Source: a bacterium
GTDB taxonomy: Bacteria > Actinomycetota > Thermoleophilia > Miltoncostaeales > Miltoncostaeaceae
Reading direction: 5' to 3'
Length of the DNA: 32,612 nucleotides
Assembly (NCBI GenBank): GCA_029977205.1
Contig: JAPOLI010000016.1
Span: 1 to 32,612, forward strand
The position numbers and the translations under genes are program-made. The notes under the pieces are model-generated. The model was not told the origin of the DNA. It did not search any database and was given only the letters and a program-made list of their open reading frames with translations. This document shows positions 31,060 through 32,612 of the stretch, in pieces. How positions within the stretch are numbered: the stretch's first letter is position 1; each line of letters opens with the position of its first letter.

Positions 31060-31872
31060 ATGACCCTCCGCCGGACGGCCAGCATTCTTGTCGTAGGTGC
31101 CCTTGCGACCACGCCCGCCATCGGCGCAGCGGCCAGCTTCACGGTGGCCGAGGCCACCAGCGCCGACCGCCAGCCCCCGGACATCACCGCTGGCGGCGTG
31201 GACACATGGTTCACCGGCATGTACTCACCGACTGGCAACCCGAGGGGCCATCAGATGGGCGTCGGGCCTGCCCGGACGGGTCCCTGGACCACGGCCATGG
31301 TCTTCGGGTCCGGTGCCCGGATCGTGGCGCGCGGCCCGGTGGCCCGTCGCGTGATCCTCGGCGGGACGGGCTCGTACCTCGGCGCCACCGGAACCGTGCG
31401 AACCACCAAGGACGCAGGCGTGTTCACGCACACGGTCCGGTACACCCTCCCGCCGGCGGGCACGCGCCGCACTACGAAGCTCGTGCTGGTGCGGCTTGGA
31501 AAGCCGGTGACCACGGCCCGCGGCGGTCCGCAGGGCGTGGCGGATGGCCGCAGCATCGACGGAACGGTCTTCAACCCGGACGGCACGCAGATCGGCACCT
31601 ACCGCGTGGACTCCACGCTGGTGAAGGTCTACAGCGGTGGCCTGAAGGAGTGGTACCTCGGAGACTTCACCTACGCGCTCGCCGACGGCACTCTTGTGGC
31701 CGCCGGCCCGTATCAGCGCACCACCGGGTCGGCCCCGGGGAGCGCATCACCCGCGGGCCGCGTGATCGTGCGCGGCACGGGCGCGTACGCAGGCATGCGC
31801 GGCCAGGTCGTGGTGCTCCCGCCGAACGCCGACGGCACCGCCACGCACGGGTTCACGCTCATCCGCGGATAG
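31060..31872 (+). CDS. Secreted tandem beta-barrel-like protein (AOC/dirigent-like)
   Basis: The product has 270 residues. A Sec signal peptide (MTLRRTASILVVGALATTP) ends near GAAAS. Two similar halves follow. Each contains a V-I-x-G/R-G-T-G-x-Y-x-G-x-x-G turn: VILGGTGSYLGATGTVRT in the first half and VIVRGTGAYAGMRGQVVVLP in the second, each followed by an H-T-V or H-G-F strand. The motif is typical of allene-oxide-cyclase/dirigent-like barrels; no activity can be assigned. ATG at 31060 is chosen at the signal peptide, since the longer open frame upstream lacks signal character. The same motif recurs in the sulfatase tail at 26287-28317. Confidence 0.75.
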   Translation: MTLRRTASILVVGALATTPAIGAAASFTVAEATSADRQPPDITAGGVDTWFTGMYSPTGNPRGHQMGVGPARTGPWTTAMVFGSGARIVARGPVARRVILGGTGSYLGATGTVRTTKDAGVFTHTVRYTLPPAGTRRTTKLVLVRLGKPVTTARGGPQGVADGRSIDGTVFNPDGTQIGTYRVDSTLVKVYSGGLKEWYLGDFTYALADGTLVAAGPYQRTTGSAPGSASPAGRVIVRGTGAYAGMRGQVVVLPPNADGTATHGFTLIRG

Positions 31873-31957
31873 GGCGTCCGCGTGCCGGGGCAGTTGCCGG
31901 TTGGCAGGTGGATCACACCCGTGGGGCCGACGTGCTTCCGGCGCTGCCGGTGGCCAG

Positions 31958-32179
31958 CTAGATACCCAGGACAGCATCCAGCCAGTCGAAGATGAACTCC
32001 TGCGAGGCCTGCGGGCCGAGCGGCTGGTCGTGGAACTGGGTGCCGGTGGCAAGGGTGAGCCTGCGCAGGTACTTCTGGTTGGCCGTGAGCCCGGTCAGCA
32101 TCGACGGGATCTTCCGTGCCTGCGGCCCGAAGAACTCATCCAGCTGGTTGTCGCAGACGACCAGCGCCACGGGCGCCAT
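31958..32179 (-). pseudogene. Remnant: C-terminal part of an alpha/beta hydrolase
   Basis: The minus frame reads APVALVVCDNQLDEFFGPQA near its start and FHDQPLGPQASQEFIFDWLD at its end. These resemble the final strand, Asp loop and catalytic-His region of alpha/beta hydrolases (the D in DEFFGPQ and the H in FHDQPLG as acid and base). The rest of the enzyme, including the nucleophile, is absent. Upstream codons in the same frame become unrelated and run antisense to the plus-strand remnant that begins about 10 bases away. It is best seen as a broken gene, although the open frame continues to 32446. Confidence 0.65.
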
Positions 32180-32189
32180 CTGGAACGCA

Positions 32190-32375
32190 GGCTCCACGCT
32201 CGGCAAGCGCAAGCTCGCCAAGGCCTCGACCGCACCGGTGCTCGTCACCACCGAGGCCAACAAGCGCCTTGTGGTCAACGGCCTCATCAAGAAGTCGCAG
32301 GCGAAGAACCTGAGGCTGCGGGTGATCCACACCGCTGCCGATGGCACGCTGACCCAGGACGTGTTCGACGCGTAG
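32190..32375 (+). pseudogene. Remnant: C-terminal part of a Lys-rich, probably secreted protein
   Basis: The plus frame reads STLGKRKLAKASTAPVLVT, then NKRLVVNGLIKKSQAKNLRL, and stops after HTAADGTLTQDVFDA. Codon use is strongly biased and coding-like, but there is no start or N-terminal domain; the frame to the left turns into the antisense of the hydrolase remnant. The style (Lys-rich beta strands before a stop) recalls C-termini of actinobacterial extracellular beta-sandwich proteins. A strong hairpin follows 24 bases later. It is likely a truncated gene joined to the hydrolase remnant by a rearrangement. Confidence 0.55.
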
Positions 32376-32399
32376 GCGATAGGCGACCTTGACGGTGCG

Positions 32400-32439
32400 G
32401 TGCTCGTGGGCCCCGATGCGCACCGGGTCCCACGAGCAC
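32400..32439. terminator. Stem-loop after the remnant, downstream of tRNA-Lys
   Basis: GTGCTCGTGGG (32400-32410) pairs perfectly with CCCACGAGCAC (32429-32439); a mismatch and a CCC/GGG extension continue into the loop. It lies 25 bases after the plus-strand stop at 32375 and 57 bases past the tRNA-Lys 3' end on the minus strand, so it could serve either side. Confidence 0.55.
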
Positions 32440-32496
32440 GCGTCATGCGGGCAGGCCCTGCACGGTGACGTCCCCGCGCATGGCGCGTCTGGTCGA

Positions 32497-32570
32497 TGGG
32501 CCGTCTGGGATTCGAACCCAGGACCTTGGGATTAAAAGTCCCCTGCTCTGACCAACTGAGCTAACGGCCC
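32497..32570 (-). tRNA. tRNA-Lys (UUU)
   Basis: On the minus strand the acceptor arm is GGGCCGT with ACGGCCC. The D-arm is GCTC...GAGC, the anticodon loop is CTTTTAA (UUU), and the T-arm is CTGGG-TTCGAAT-CCCAG. The discriminator is A, and no CCA is encoded. The first anticodon-stem pair is a G-A mismatch. The D-loop and flanks are nearly identical to the CAU tRNA at 22322. Confidence 0.93.
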
Positions 32571-32612
32571 GTCTGCAGGGTAGACGGCCGGAGCTGAGGT
32601 GACGGGCGATGG

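Overview
This is a very GC-rich window with strongly G/C-ended codons, frequent GTG and TTG starts, and genes separated by short gaps or ATGA overlaps. The gene content fits a chromosomal segment of a high-GC actinomycete: a PAC2-family protein, a long-form isocitrate lyase, a mycothiol-type arsenate reductase and actinobacterial Flp-like prepilins. A deep lineage such as Thermoleophilia is a guess. No insertion sequence, integrase, phage module or CRISPR array is visible.

Layout. 1-3.1 kb: a truncated nuclease-like gene, a Bcp/PrxQ peroxiredoxin, a nitroreductase, a rhodanese, a four-helix membrane protein and a GYD protein. 3.1-5.2 kb: two small zinc ribbons, a coiled-coil protein and two coupled prepilin-like genes. 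5.2-7.0 kb: a zinc alcohol dehydrogenase divergent from two unknown genes. 7.1-11.0 kb: an operon with two ATGA overlaps that encodes a DNA photolyase, an NAD(P)-binding SDR with a DUF2867-like domain, and a renalase-like FAD oxidoreductase. 11.0-18.6 kb: a J-domain-like protein with an acidic repeat tail, an MFS exporter, a PAC2 protein, endonuclease III, a DUF2252 protein and isocitrate lyase. 18.8-23.5 kb: several small secreted proteins, a DUF5718 protein, a DUF4239-like membrane protein, a CAU tRNA and an unusual structured intergenic element. 23.6-28.3 kb: an SDR, a SAM methyltransferase, a DMT-type membrane protein and a Tat-exported sulfatase with an extra C-terminal beta domain. 28.3-32.6 kb: a cobalamin-riboswitch-controlled pair of secreted proteins, a zinc ribbon, an arsenate reductase, a secreted tandem beta-barrel protein, two head-to-head gene remnants and tRNA-Lys.

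The most interesting system is at 28359-30224. A clear cobalamin riboswitch on the minus strand leads into an exported DUF4430 protein and, 16 bases later, an exported alpha/alpha-toroid (squalene-cyclase-repeat-like) protein. Those are the two domain types that make up animal intrinsic factor and transcobalamin, here split over two adjacent genes under B12 control. I infer a bacterial two-subunit, transcobalamin-like B12-capture system. Second-tier items are the photolyase-SDR-FAD operon, the branched RNA-like element at 21087-21210, the sulfatase/beta-barrel fusion and the remnants beside tRNA-Lys.
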